64,000 bases of DNA, taken from NCBI RefSeq assembly GCF_963378105.1, contig NZ_OY726398.1, positions 1,054,001-1,118,000 of the forward strand, given 5' to 3'. Both the position numbers and the translations under genes were made by a program. The notes under the pieces are model-generated. The model had not been told where the DNA came from, made no database searches, and saw nothing but the letters and a program-made list of their open reading frames with translations. The stretch is from Mycolicibacter sp. MU0102. GTDB lineage: Bacteria > Actinomycetota > Actinomycetes > Mycobacteriales > Mycobacteriaceae. This document shows positions 55,786 through 64,000 of the stretch, piece by piece (positions within the stretch are counted from its first letter, which is position 1; every line of letters starts with the position of its first letter).

Positions 55786-55967
55786 GTCGGTGATTCTAGG
55801 GAAAGGACGCCCATGTCACCTGAGCGCAGCAAACAAATATGGTCACGAAGCGGACCCGATGCAGTATCGGAACGAATCATAAGATTTCTTCTCAATTTTT
55901 CGCGTGTGACGATAAGTGGTACCGCGTTGGCTGTGCCGGCCCGGGCCGGCTGGAGGGAGTGTCCATC

Positions 55968-57020
55968 ATGACCGCACCCGACACAATTCCCAGCTCGTTA
56001 CGTGTTCGAACCCGCCTGTACCCCAGTCCGCGACCCTATCGCTACGGCCGTCATGACGGGCTGCCTGTCGAGGTTTCCGAGGAGTCGACCAGCGTCGAGG
56101 GGCGGATGGCGTGGCTGGCGGCCCGGGCCACCATTCGGCCGGTTCTCTCGGTCGGCAGCTACCTTCCGCGGATGCCGTGGCCGTTCGGATTGCTCGACTT
56201 CGCCGCGAAGGCGATGTTGCCGGCGCCGGGCACCATCCGCGCGACCATCCGGCTGCCGCGCTGCAAGGCGCAGATGGTGCGCGCTGCCGGTGTTCTGCCC
56301 GCCGACGGCACCCGTCGCGTCGTGCTCTACATGCACGGCGGGGCCTTTCTGACCTGTGGGGCCAACACCCACGGCCGGCTCGTCACGAAGCTGTCGAAGT
56401 ACGCCGACAGTCCGGTCTTGGTGGTGGAGTACCGGATGATCCCCAAGTACTCCATCGCCGACGCGGTCGACGACTGTTACGACGGCTACCGCTGGTTGCG
56501 CCGTCAGGGGTACGAACCGGATCAGATCGTGCTGGCCGGCGACTCGGCCGGTGGCTACCTGTCGCTGGCGCTGGCCGAGCGGTTGTTGGACGAAGGGGAC
56601 GAGGAAGTGCCGGCCGCGATCGTCGCGATGTCGCCGCTGCTGGAGATCGCCAAGGAAGCCAAGAAGGCGCACCCCAACATCCACACCGGTGCGATGTTCC
56701 CGCCCAAGGCATTTGACGCGTTGGTGGAACTGGTGGAAGCGGCGGCCCGCCGCGACCGCACCCACGGCAGTGAAGTCCTCGAACCGCTGCAGCACGTCCG
56801 GCCGGGACTTCCACGCACCCTGATCCACGTCTCCGGCTCCGAGGTGTTGTTGCACGATGCCCGGCTGGGGGCCAACGTGCTCGCCGCTGCCGGTGTACCG
56901 GTGGAGCTGCGGGTGTGGCCCGGCCAGATTCACGTCTTCCAGATCGCCGCCCCGTTCGTGCCGGAGGCAACCCGCTCGTTGCGCCAGATCGGCGAATACA
57001 TCCGGGAAGCCACCGGTTGA
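55968..57020 (+). CDS. lipU: Hormone-sensitive-lipase family esterase LipU
   Basis: ATG 55968, with GGAGGG upstream, gives 350 residues; the frame is open for 43 more codons, and a GTG at 55959 is another option. HSL signatures are YMHGGAFLTCG (oxyanion hole, His123), nucleophile Ser193 in LAGDSAGGYLSLAL, and the late catalytic His in WPGQIHVF. These esterases hydrolyse short-to-medium acyl esters. Divergent from the GDSL gene and upstream of cbs, as in M. tuberculosis Rv1076. Confidence 0.88.
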   Translation: MTAPDTIPSSLRVRTRLYPSPRPYRYGRHDGLPVEVSEESTSVEGRMAWLAARATIRPVLSVGSYLPRMPWPFGLLDFAAKAMLPAPGTIRATIRLPRCKAQMVRAAGVLPADGTRRVVLYMHGGAFLTCGANTHGRLVTKLSKYADSPVLVVEYRMIPKYSIADAVDDCYDGYRWLRRQGYEPDQIVLAGDSAGGYLSLALAERLLDEGDEEVPAAIVAMSPLLEIAKEAKKAHPNIHTGAMFPPKAFDALVELVEAAARRDRTHGSEVLEPLQHVRPGLPRTLIHVSGSEVLLHDARLGANVLAAAGVPVELRVWPGQIHVFQIAAPFVPEATRSLRQIGEYIREATG

Positions 57021-57091
57021 ACCGCTGGGTTCATGAGGTCCGTCGAGCCTCGCTGATCCGCCCGGCCAAATAACCTGAGACGATGGCAGGC

Positions 57092-58486
<1,395 letters not shown>

Positions 58487-58553
58487 GGCGTTGACGTTCA
58501 CTGTCCTGCGGTAGCGTTTGGACCGTTCACCGACACGACCCGAAAGGGTGGAG

Positions 58554-59268
58554 ATGACCGACTTTCCGCCGCCCCCGCAAGGCAACTACCCACCCCCGTC
58601 CGGTGACTTCCCGTCGCAGGGCAACTACCCGCCGCCTCCCGGCAACTACCCGCCGCCTCCGGGTAACTACCCCCGCCGCCGCCGGGCAACTACCCGCCCC
58701 CGCCTCCCGGGAACTACCCCCGCCGCCGCCGGGCAACTACCCGCCTCCGCCTCCGGGCTACGGCGCGTATCCGGGTGCGGTCGGAAACCCGGTGGGCCAG
58801 CTGCCGCAAGAGGCCTACACCTCATGGCTGACTCGCGTCGGCGCCTACTTCGTCGACTTCCTGCCGATCCTGGTGCTCTACGGCATTCCGTCGATGATTG
58901 CCGGAACCACCGCCGACAAGGAATGCATCACCAGCTCCGACGGATTCGCCTGCACGGTCACGCCGTCGAGCACCGGGGCGGCGCTGATGTTCGTCGGCTG
59001 GCTGGCCGCGCTCGCCTACGGGATTTGGAACTTCGGCTATCGGCAGGGCACCACCGGATCGAGCATCGGTAAGTCGGTGCTGAAGTTCAAGGTGGTCTCC
59101 GAAGCCACCGGCCAGCCCATCGGGTTCGGGATGTCGATCGTGCGCCAGTTAGCACACATCATCGACGGCGCGATCTTGTGCATCGGCTACCTGTTCCCGC
59201 TGTGGGACGCCAAACGCCAGACGATCGCTGACAAGATCATGACCACCGTCTGCTTGCCGATCCGTTGA
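58554..59268 (+). pseudogene. pra: Pra-like proline-rich RDD membrane protein, frameshifted in its repeats
   Basis: The start ATG 58554 has AAAGGGTGGAG before it and encodes MTDFPPPPQGNYPPPSGDFP with GNYPPPP repeats. The frame breaks near 58671, and the rest (GNYPPPPPGYGAY then an RDD domain with three membrane helices to PIR) is in another frame. Two copies of a CCCC(GCC)3GGGC unit, each one base short of 18, appear to cause it. If each had one more C, the whole gene would be open. It may be sequencing error or true slippage. Pra homologues (Rv1078) are about 240 residues. Confidence 0.7.
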
Positions 59269-60425
59269 GTCAGAAGCAACCCCACAGCAATACGGGCCTA
59301 TCCACCACGGCGATCCACGCCGGGTTCCGTCCGGACCCGGCAACCGGGGCCGTCAACGTACCGATCTACGCCAGCAGCACCTTCGCCCAAGACGGCGTCG
59401 GCGGCCTGCGTGGCGGATTCGAGTACGCGCGCACCGGCAATCCGACCCGGGCCGCGCTGGAGACTGCGCTGGCTGCGGTCGAGCGCGGCCGATTCGGTCG
59501 GGCGTTCGGTTCGGGGATGGCCGCCACGGACTGCGCGTTGCGGTCGATCCTGCGCCCCGGCGATCACCTGATCATTCCCGACGACGCCTACGGGGGCACC
59601 TTCCGGCTGATCGACAAGGTCTTCACCCAGTGGGGTGTGGCGCATACCCCGGTGGCGCTGTCCGACCTGGACGCGGTTCGCGGGGCGCTCACCGACAAAA
59701 CCAGGCTGATCTGGGTCGAGACTCCTACCAACCCGCTGTTGTCGATCGCCGACATCGCGGGCATCGCGGCCATCGGTAAAGAAGCCGGCGCAAAGGTGCT
59801 GGTGGACAACACCTTCGCCTCGCCCGCGCTGCAGCAGCCGCTGACGCTGGGCGCCGACGTGGTGTTGCATTCGACCACTAAATACATCGGCGGCCACTCC
59901 GACGTGGTGGGCGGTGCGCTGGTCACCGACGACGAAGAACTCGACGCGGCTTTCGCGTTCCTGCAGAACGGGGCGGGCGGCGTACCTGGCCCCTTCGATG
60001 CCTATCTGACCCTGCGCGGCCTGAAGACCTTGGTGCTGCGGATGCAGCGGCACAGCGAGAACGCCGCCGCCGTCGCCGAATTCCTCAACGGGCATCCTGC
60101 GGTGAGTCGAGTGCTCTACCCGGGTCTGCCGGAGCATCCCGGCCACGACGTCGCCGCGGCGCAGATGCGCGGGTTCGGCGGCATGGTGTCGGTTCGGATG
60201 CGTGGTGGCCGAGCCGCCGCCGAGAAGCTGTGCGCCGGAACCGAGATCTTCATCCTGGCCGAGTCGCTGGGCGGGGTGGAGTCGCTGATCGAACTACCCG
60301 GCGCGATGACGCATGCGTCGACGGCGGGTTCGCAACTCGAGGTTCCCGACGACCTGGTGCGCCTGTCGGTGGGCATCGAGGACATCGATGACCTGATCGC
60401 CGACCTGAAGCAGGCGCTGGACTAA
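59265..60425 (+). CDS. metB: Cystathionine gamma-synthase/lyase (MetB)
   Basis: The 386-residue PLP enzyme starts at TTG 59265, overlapping the pra stop. PLP is bound by Lys206 in HSTTKYIGGHSDVVGG; other signatures are ARTGNPTRAALE, FGSGMAATDCAL and VETPTNPLLSIAD. It joins O-acyl-homoserine with cysteine to give cystathionine; mycobacterial MetB may also act as a gamma-lyase. It forms a sulfur amino-acid cluster with cbs. Confidence 0.95.
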   Translation: MSQKQPHSNTGLSTTAIHAGFRPDPATGAVNVPIYASSTFAQDGVGGLRGGFEYARTGNPTRAALETALAAVERGRFGRAFGSGMAATDCALRSILRPGDHLIIPDDAYGGTFRLIDKVFTQWGVAHTPVALSDLDAVRGALTDKTRLIWVETPTNPLLSIADIAGIAAIGKEAGAKVLVDNTFASPALQQPLTLGADVVLHSTTKYIGGHSDVVGGALVTDDEELDAAFAFLQNGAGGVPGPFDAYLTLRGLKTLVLRMQRHSENAAAVAEFLNGHPAVSRVLYPGLPEHPGHDVAAAQMRGFGGMVSVRMRGGRAAAEKLCAGTEIFILAESLGGVESLIELPGAMTHASTAGSQLEVPDDLVRLSVGIEDIDDLIADLKQALD

Positions 60426-60431
60426 AGCGAC

Positions 60432-60450
60432 GAGCCCCGAAGCGGGGCTC
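60432..60450. terminator. Bidirectional hairpin between metB and greA
   Basis: GAGCCCC and GGGGCTC form a perfect 7-bp stem around GAAGC, between the convergent stops of metB and greA. There is no clear U-run, as is common for mycobacterial terminators. Confidence 0.7.
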
Positions 60451-60456
60451 GGGGGC

Positions 60457-60951
60457 TCAGGAGTGGTAGGGCTCCGCGCTGACCAGGGTCACCTTGACGG
60501 TCTTGCCGCTGGGCACCGTGTAGCTGCGCTCCTCGTCGACCTTGGCGCCCAGCAGGGCGTGGCCAAGCGGCGAGTTCGGTGAATACACCTCGAGCTTGTC
60601 GTCGCTGACGCCCTCCTGGCGGGTGGCGATCAGGAACGTCTCGGTGTCGGACTTGTCGCCGTCGTAGAAGACCTTGACCACCGAGCCCGGCAATGCCACG
60701 CCGGACTGCGTCGGAGCCTCACCGACCTTGGCGTTGTTGAGCAACTCCTGCAGCTGCCGGATGCGGGCCTCCTGCTGGCCCTGCTCCTCACGTGCGGCGT
60801 GGTAGCCGCCGTTCTCGCGCAGGTCGCCCTCTTCGCGGCGGTCGTTGATCTCCGCGGCGATCACCGGGCGGTTCGCGATCAGCTGGTCAAGCTCCGCCTT
60901 GAGCCGGTCGTGTGACTCCTGCGTCAACCAGGTCACCTGGGTGTCCGTCAT
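60457..60951 (-). CDS. greA: Transcription elongation factor GreA
   Basis: ATG 60951, with AAGGAG upstream, gives 164 residues, the M. tuberculosis length. The N-terminal coiled coil (ESHDRLKAELDQLIANRPVIAAEINDRREEGDLRENGGYHAAREEQG) carries the acidic tip, and the C-terminal FKBP-like domain ends SGKTVKVTLVSAE. GreA enters the RNA polymerase secondary channel and stimulates cleavage of backtracked RNA. Confidence 0.96.
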   Translation of the reverse strand: MTDTQVTWLTQESHDRLKAELDQLIANRPVIAAEINDRREEGDLRENGGYHAAREEQGQQEARIRQLQELLNNAKVGEAPTQSGVALPGSVVKVFYDGDKSDTETFLIATRQEGVSDDKLEVYSPNSPLGHALLGAKVDEERSYTVPSGKTVKVTLVSAEPYHS

Positions 60952-61021
60952 CTCACTGTGCTCCTTGTGTCGTCGGATCCGGCGCCATCGGGCAGCGGGG
61001 CGACATCGTTCTAATGCAGCA

Positions 61022-61049
61022 ATACACGGTCCCAGCTGGAACCGTGTAT
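61022..61049. promoter_or_regulatory. Inverted repeat upstream of greA
   Basis: ATACACGGT (61022-61030) and ACCGTGTAT (61041-61049) form a perfect 9-bp inverted repeat with a 10-base spacer, 71 bp before the greA start and 23 bp after the stop of the DUF4307 gene. It may be a hairpin ending that gene or an operator of the greA promoter. Confidence 0.45.
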
Positions 61050-61072
61050 CCGTACAGGGTACCACCGCGGCA

Positions 61073-61495
61073 TCATGGCGATCGTAAGTAATCGGGGACG
61101 TCGCTGCCGCAACCGTAGACGTCGCCCATGACAGGTTGCTGGGAGGATTTCACGGTCGTGGTCACCTGTACGGTGGCCGACTCCGACGGCGGAATCAGCA
61201 CTTCACGGCGGCCAGTCTCGCTGCCGTCGCTGGATCGGACCCGCACGATGCAGGCCGCGGGTGTCGACGGGTCTGATCGAGTCACGCTGAACTTAACCGA
61301 GACCGTCTGGTCGTCGAGCACCTCGTAGCCGTACAGCTCGCCCTTGACCTCGGCGGTTGCAAAGCGCTGGTAGCCCACTACCGCGATGGCCGCGACAGTG
61401 GCGATCGCCAGCGCGCCCAGGGCGATCGCCAGTAACCGACGGGGCAGGGCACTGCCTCGGGTATCCCCGTATCGGGCCGGCTTGGGGTCGGTCAT
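61073..61495 (-). CDS. DUF4307 membrane protein (Rv1081c-like)
   Basis: The 140-residue protein has a short cytoplasmic N-terminus, one membrane helix (LLAIALGALAIATVAAIAVVGY) and an exported DUF4307 domain (YEVLDDQTVSVKFSVTRSDPSTPAACIVRVR) with two Cys. It is a conserved actinobacterial protein of unknown function, always near mca and greA in mycobacteria. It is divergent from mca. Confidence 0.85.
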   Translation of the reverse strand: MTDPKPARYGDTRGSALPRRLLAIALGALAIATVAAIAVVGYQRFATAEVKGELYGYEVLDDQTVSVKFSVTRSDPSTPAACIVRVRSSDGSETGRREVLIPPSESATVQVTTTVKSSQQPVMGDVYGCGSDVPDYLRSP

Positions 61496-61650
61496 CGTGA
61501 GGTGTGTCCCATGGTCAACGGTGGATTCGGGAGCGATTACCGCGCCCGCCGCAGGTGGTGTAACGATGGGGGCCGGAAACCATCTGGAACTATAGGCGTC
61601 CGGTCCGGGGTTCCGGCAGGAGGAACCTGGAGGGAACGGGGAATGTGCGC

Positions 61651-62523
61651 ATGAGTGGACTGCGACTGATGGCGGTGCACGCCCACCCCGATGACGAGTC
61701 CAGCAAGGGTGCGGCCACGGTGGCCCGCTACACGGCCGCTGGGCACCGGGTGATGGTGGTGACCCTGACCGGTGGCGAGCGCGGCGACATTCTCAACCCC
61801 GCGATGGACCTGCCCGATGTGCACGGTCGCATCGCCGCGGTCCGGCGCGACGAGATGGCGAAGGCCGCCGAGATCCTCGGGGTCGAGCACCACTGGCTGG
61901 GCTTCATCGACTCCGGCCTGCCCAAGGGCGACCCGCTGCCGCCGCTGCCCGAGGACTGCTTTGCGCTGGTGCCGCTGGAGGTGTCCACCGAAGCGCTGGT
62001 GCGGGCCGTGCGACAGTTCCGTCCGCACGTGATGACCACGTACGACGAGAACGGCGGCTACCCGCACCCCGATCACATTCGCTGCCATCAGGTGTCGGTG
62101 GCCGCGTTCGAGGCCGCCGGCGACCACCGCCGCTACCCGCAGGCCGGTGAGCCCTGGTCCGTTTCCAAGCTCTACTACAACCACGGGTTCTTACGGCAAC
62201 GAATGCAGCTGTTGCAGGACGAGTTCGCCCGCAACGGCGAGGTGGGCCCGTTCGCCAAATGGCTCGAGCACTGGCAGCCCGACCACGACGTGTTTGCCGA
62301 CCGGGTGACCACCCGCGTCGAATGCGCCGACTACTTCAGCCAGCGTGATGACGCGCTGCGTGCGCACGCCACGCAGATCGACCCCAACGGCGACTTCTTC
62401 GCCGCGCCGATCGAGTGGCAGCAGCGGCTCTGGCCGACCGAGGAGTTCGAGCTGGCTCGGTCCCGGGTGCCGGTTACTCTGCCGGAGACTGACCTGTTCG
62501 CCGGGATCGAGGACAACGGATGA
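61651..62523 (+). CDS. mca: Mycothiol S-conjugate amidase Mca
   Basis: Mca cleaves the amide bond of mycothiol conjugates in detoxification. ATG 61651 gives 290 residues (288 in M. tuberculosis); GTG 61645 is two codons earlier. The LmbE/MshB-type zinc site is in MAVHAHPDDES (His and Asp) with a further zinc His in GGYPHPDHIRCHQ. The rest, including WPTEEFELARSR, closely follows mycobacterial Mca. It overlaps the next small gene by 4 bp (ATGA). Confidence 0.96.
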   Translation: MSGLRLMAVHAHPDDESSKGAATVARYTAAGHRVMVVTLTGGERGDILNPAMDLPDVHGRIAAVRRDEMAKAAEILGVEHHWLGFIDSGLPKGDPLPPLPEDCFALVPLEVSTEALVRAVRQFRPHVMTTYDENGGYPHPDHIRCHQVSVAAFEAAGDHRRYPQAGEPWSVSKLYYNHGFLRQRMQLLQDEFARNGEVGPFAKWLEHWQPDHDVFADRVTTRVECADYFSQRDDALRAHATQIDPNGDFFAAPIEWQQRLWPTEEFELARSRVPVTLPETDLFAGIEDNG

Positions 62524-62828
62524 ACCATGCTGTGCTGACGGTGCTGTGGATGGCGGCAGACGACATCGTGGCGGATGGCGTGCCGCGCGACACCGGGCCG
62601 GACTTCGGTAAGGCCAGCCCGTTCGGGCTGTTGGTCATCGTGCTGCTGATACTCGGCACATTCGCGCTGGTGTGGTCGATGAACCGGCAGCTCAAGAAGT
62701 TGCCGGAATCGTTCGACCGCGACGACCCAGGCGCCGACCAAGCCGCCGACGAGGGGACCGTCGGGTCCACTTCTCCCGGCGACGTCCCGGGCGACGACGG
62801 GTCGGGATCGCCGCCTCAGCAGTCGTAG
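62520..62828 (+). CDS. Small single-span membrane protein (Rv1083-like)
   Basis: The 102-residue protein starts at ATG 62520 inside the mca stop. It has one membrane helix (PFGLLVIVLLILGTFALVWSM) followed by a conserved basic NRQLKKLPESFD segment and a disordered acidic/Ser/Pro tail. It matches M. tuberculosis Rv1083 in place. Function unknown; coupling to mca suggests joint expression. Confidence 0.85.
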   Translation: MNHAVLTVLWMAADDIVADGVPRDTGPDFGKASPFGLLVIVLLILGTFALVWSMNRQLKKLPESFDRDDPGADQAADEGTVGSTSPGDVPGDDGSGSPPQQS

Positions 62829-62978
62829 CGCTAACAGCTCCCCAACGCCGGGTTTCGCGTATGCGACTGCCGGATTAACCTTTGCCCCTTCGGGTTTCGC
62901 CGGTATCGCGGCTATCGCCGACCCTAGCGCTGCGTGCGATGATTGCCCTGAACCGCGGCTTGGGAGAAAGGTTCGGGG

Positions 62979-63308
62979 TTGGCCATGCTCGCAGATCGCT
63001 CACCCGGGTTGGCGATATCGCCGATCATCTTGATGGTGCTACTGGTCGGCCTCATCAAGATTCCGACGGTGCACGCCGACGCGGTCGACACCACCTTCCT
63101 GGGTGCCTTGAACGCCAAGGGCATCGACTTCGCCAATGGGCAGTCCGCGGTGATGGCGGGCCATGAGGTCTGCGACGAGCTCGACGGCGGTCGGCAGAAG
63201 AACGACGTGGTGTCCGAGGTGATGCAGAGCAGCCGGCTCGATGACTACCACGCCGGGTTCTTCGTCGGGGTCAGCGTCAGCGCGTTCTGCCCGCGGCACC
63301 ACGGCTAG
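62979..63308 (+). CDS. DUF732 exported small protein (second copy)
   Basis: The 109-residue protein starts at TTG 62979 (AAAGG eight bases upstream) or ATG 62985. It has a signal segment (SPIILMVLLVGLIKIPTVHA) and a DUF732 domain: DTTFLGALNAKGIDF, Cys in GHEVCDELDGG and Cys in VSAFCPRHH, the same spacing of features as the copy at 38453. Function unknown. Convergent with the PPE gene at the window edge. Confidence 0.83.
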   Translation: MAMLADRSPGLAISPIILMVLLVGLIKIPTVHADAVDTTFLGALNAKGIDFANGQSAVMAGHEVCDELDGGRQKNDVVSEVMQSSRLDDYHAGFFVGVSVSAFCPRHHG

Positions 63309-63314
63309 TTCAGC

Positions 63315-64000
63315 TCAGCCCGCAGACGGCGGCTTGGGCATGACCGGGCCCCGCAGCTCCAAACCGACTTCCAGGTCCTCGTACTTCTGCTGTCTGCGCT
63401 TTCGCCATCCGCTGCCCGCGGAGTTCGATGGGGGCACCATCGGCGGCATGATCGACGGGATGCCGGCGAACGTCGTGGACTGGCTTGCCGGCAGCGGTGT
63501 CGCCGACGACGCCAGCTGGACCGGTGCCTGTGTCGCGGCCAGAAACCCCGCCGCGGCGGGTGGCGCGGTCAGCGGGCCCACCTTCACCCCGACACCGATT
63601 GCCGCCGCGGGCATTTCGGAAAGTCCGGCGGCGCCCAAGGCGCCCAGCCCCCCGAGCGGCATCGCCGGTATCAAGGCGGACTCGCCTTCGGCGAGGCCTT
63701 GCGCCATGGCGGTGTTGACGTTCTGCAACGCCTGCGCCGAGGTGTTCTGGGCGAGGTAGCTGAGCAGGTTGATCGGGAATCCGGACGATACGAACTGGTT
63801 GGCATAGGTGTTCGCCAGGCCCGTCCAGCTGGTGTTGGGGTCGAATGCGGTCAGCGACGACTCCAACGACGCCAAAGTTGAATCGGCAGAGGTGGTTCCG
63901 CTGCTGGCTGTCGCGGGTGCCGGAGGGCTGAACGAGGGAAGTGTGGTCGCTTGCGCCGAGGCCGCCCGGTAGCGGGTCATCGCGGCGGTGTTGTTCGTCC
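63315..64000 (-). CDS. PPE protein, C-terminal part (cut by window edge)
   Basis: The frame is open to the window edge. Its first visible residues, TNNTAAMTRYRAASAQ, lie in a typical PPE domain region, and the conserved N-terminus is outside. The tail has VGPLTAPPAAAGFLAA and ends YEDLEVGLELRGPVMPKPPSAG, unlike the SVP and PPW tails in this window. A segment near 63720-63840 (SWTGLANTYANQFVSSGFPI) is common in longer PPE proteins. Subfamily unclear. Confidence 0.8.
   Translation of the reverse strand, partial: TNNTAAMTRYRAASAQATTLPSFSPPAPATASSGTTSADSTLASLESSLTAFDPNTSWTGLANTYANQFVSSGFPINLLSYLAQNTSAQALQNVNTAMAQGLAEGESALIPAMPLGGLGALGAAGLSEMPAAAIGVGVKVGPLTAPPAAAGFLAATQAPVQLASSATPLPASQSTTFAGIPSIMPPMVPPSNSAGSGWRKRRQQKYEDLEVGLELRGPVMPKPPSAG

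Noticed and set aside
58560..58770. Short tandem repeats resembling a CRISPR or minisatellite
   Set aside because: They encode GNYPPPP units of a proline-rich coding region; there are no unique spacers and no cas genes.

Overview
The window comes from a mycobacterium. It is high-GC and carries PE, PPE and WXG100 (Esx) genes, SigC, Mca (mycothiol metabolism), DUF732 proteins and several Lpq-type lipoproteins. From memory, the gene order follows two M. tuberculosis segments: lpqT-prs-glmU-tetR-mfd-mazG-lpqU-eno-ftsB-DUF501-ppx-kdp (about Rv1016c-Rv1031), and a beta-propeller gene-fadD14 through mca and Rv1083 (about Rv1057-Rv1083). ESX-5-type PE/PPE/Esx units together with sigC suggest a slow-growing or related non-tuberculous lineage rather than an M. 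smegmatis-like fast grower. No insertion sequence, prophage or CRISPR array is visible.

Layout: 0-2.8 kb has exported proteins (a DUF1254/1214 lipoprotein, a small Pro/Cys-rich exported protein, a hemophore-like protein, LpqT). 2.8-5.9 kb is tRNA-Gln, glmU, prs, arsC and lpqT on the minus strand. 6.0-11.3 kb is tetR, mfd and mazG. 11.3-14.4 kb inserts a PPE-PPW gene and a zinc-finger membrane protein that is continuous in frame with sigC. 14.6-18.8 kb is lpqU, eno, ftsB, DUF501 and ppx. 18.9-26.4 kb is a kdp operon: a micro-ORF, kdpF, kdpA, kdpB, a kdpC with a large insertion, and kdpD. 26.4-38 kb, minus strand, holds three PE-led units. Two of them end in esxM-esxN. The third continues through a PPE gene into a second kdpD, the only kdpE, and an MPT63-like gene.

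From 38.4 to 64 kb are a DUF732 gene, an unusual tRNA-Leu(TAA), an EphG-like hydrolase, the beta-propeller gene, fadD14, Rv1059-Rv1063c-type genes, a cysteine dioxygenase-rhodanese pair preceded by a poly-Cys micro-ORF, echA8/echA9, a Bax inhibitor-1 protein, fadA3, a GDSL lipase, lipU, cbs-pra-metB, greA, mca, and a PPE gene cut by the window edge.

The main regulatory observation is a 16-bp element with 11-bp spaced half-sites (GTWAAGARNNSGTNAR). It lies 75-85 bp before the kdp operon and before each of the three PE-led units, one of which contains kdpDE. One OmpR-family regulator, with KdpE the obvious candidate, may therefore control potassium uptake and this PE/PPE/Esx island together. 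Other points for a second look are the zinc-finger/SigC continuous frame, the poly-Cys leader, a family of palindromes with a conserved loop, the KdpC insertion, the KdpD paralogue with an altered P-loop, the PE protein with a PPE-SVP tail, and the frameshifted pra.
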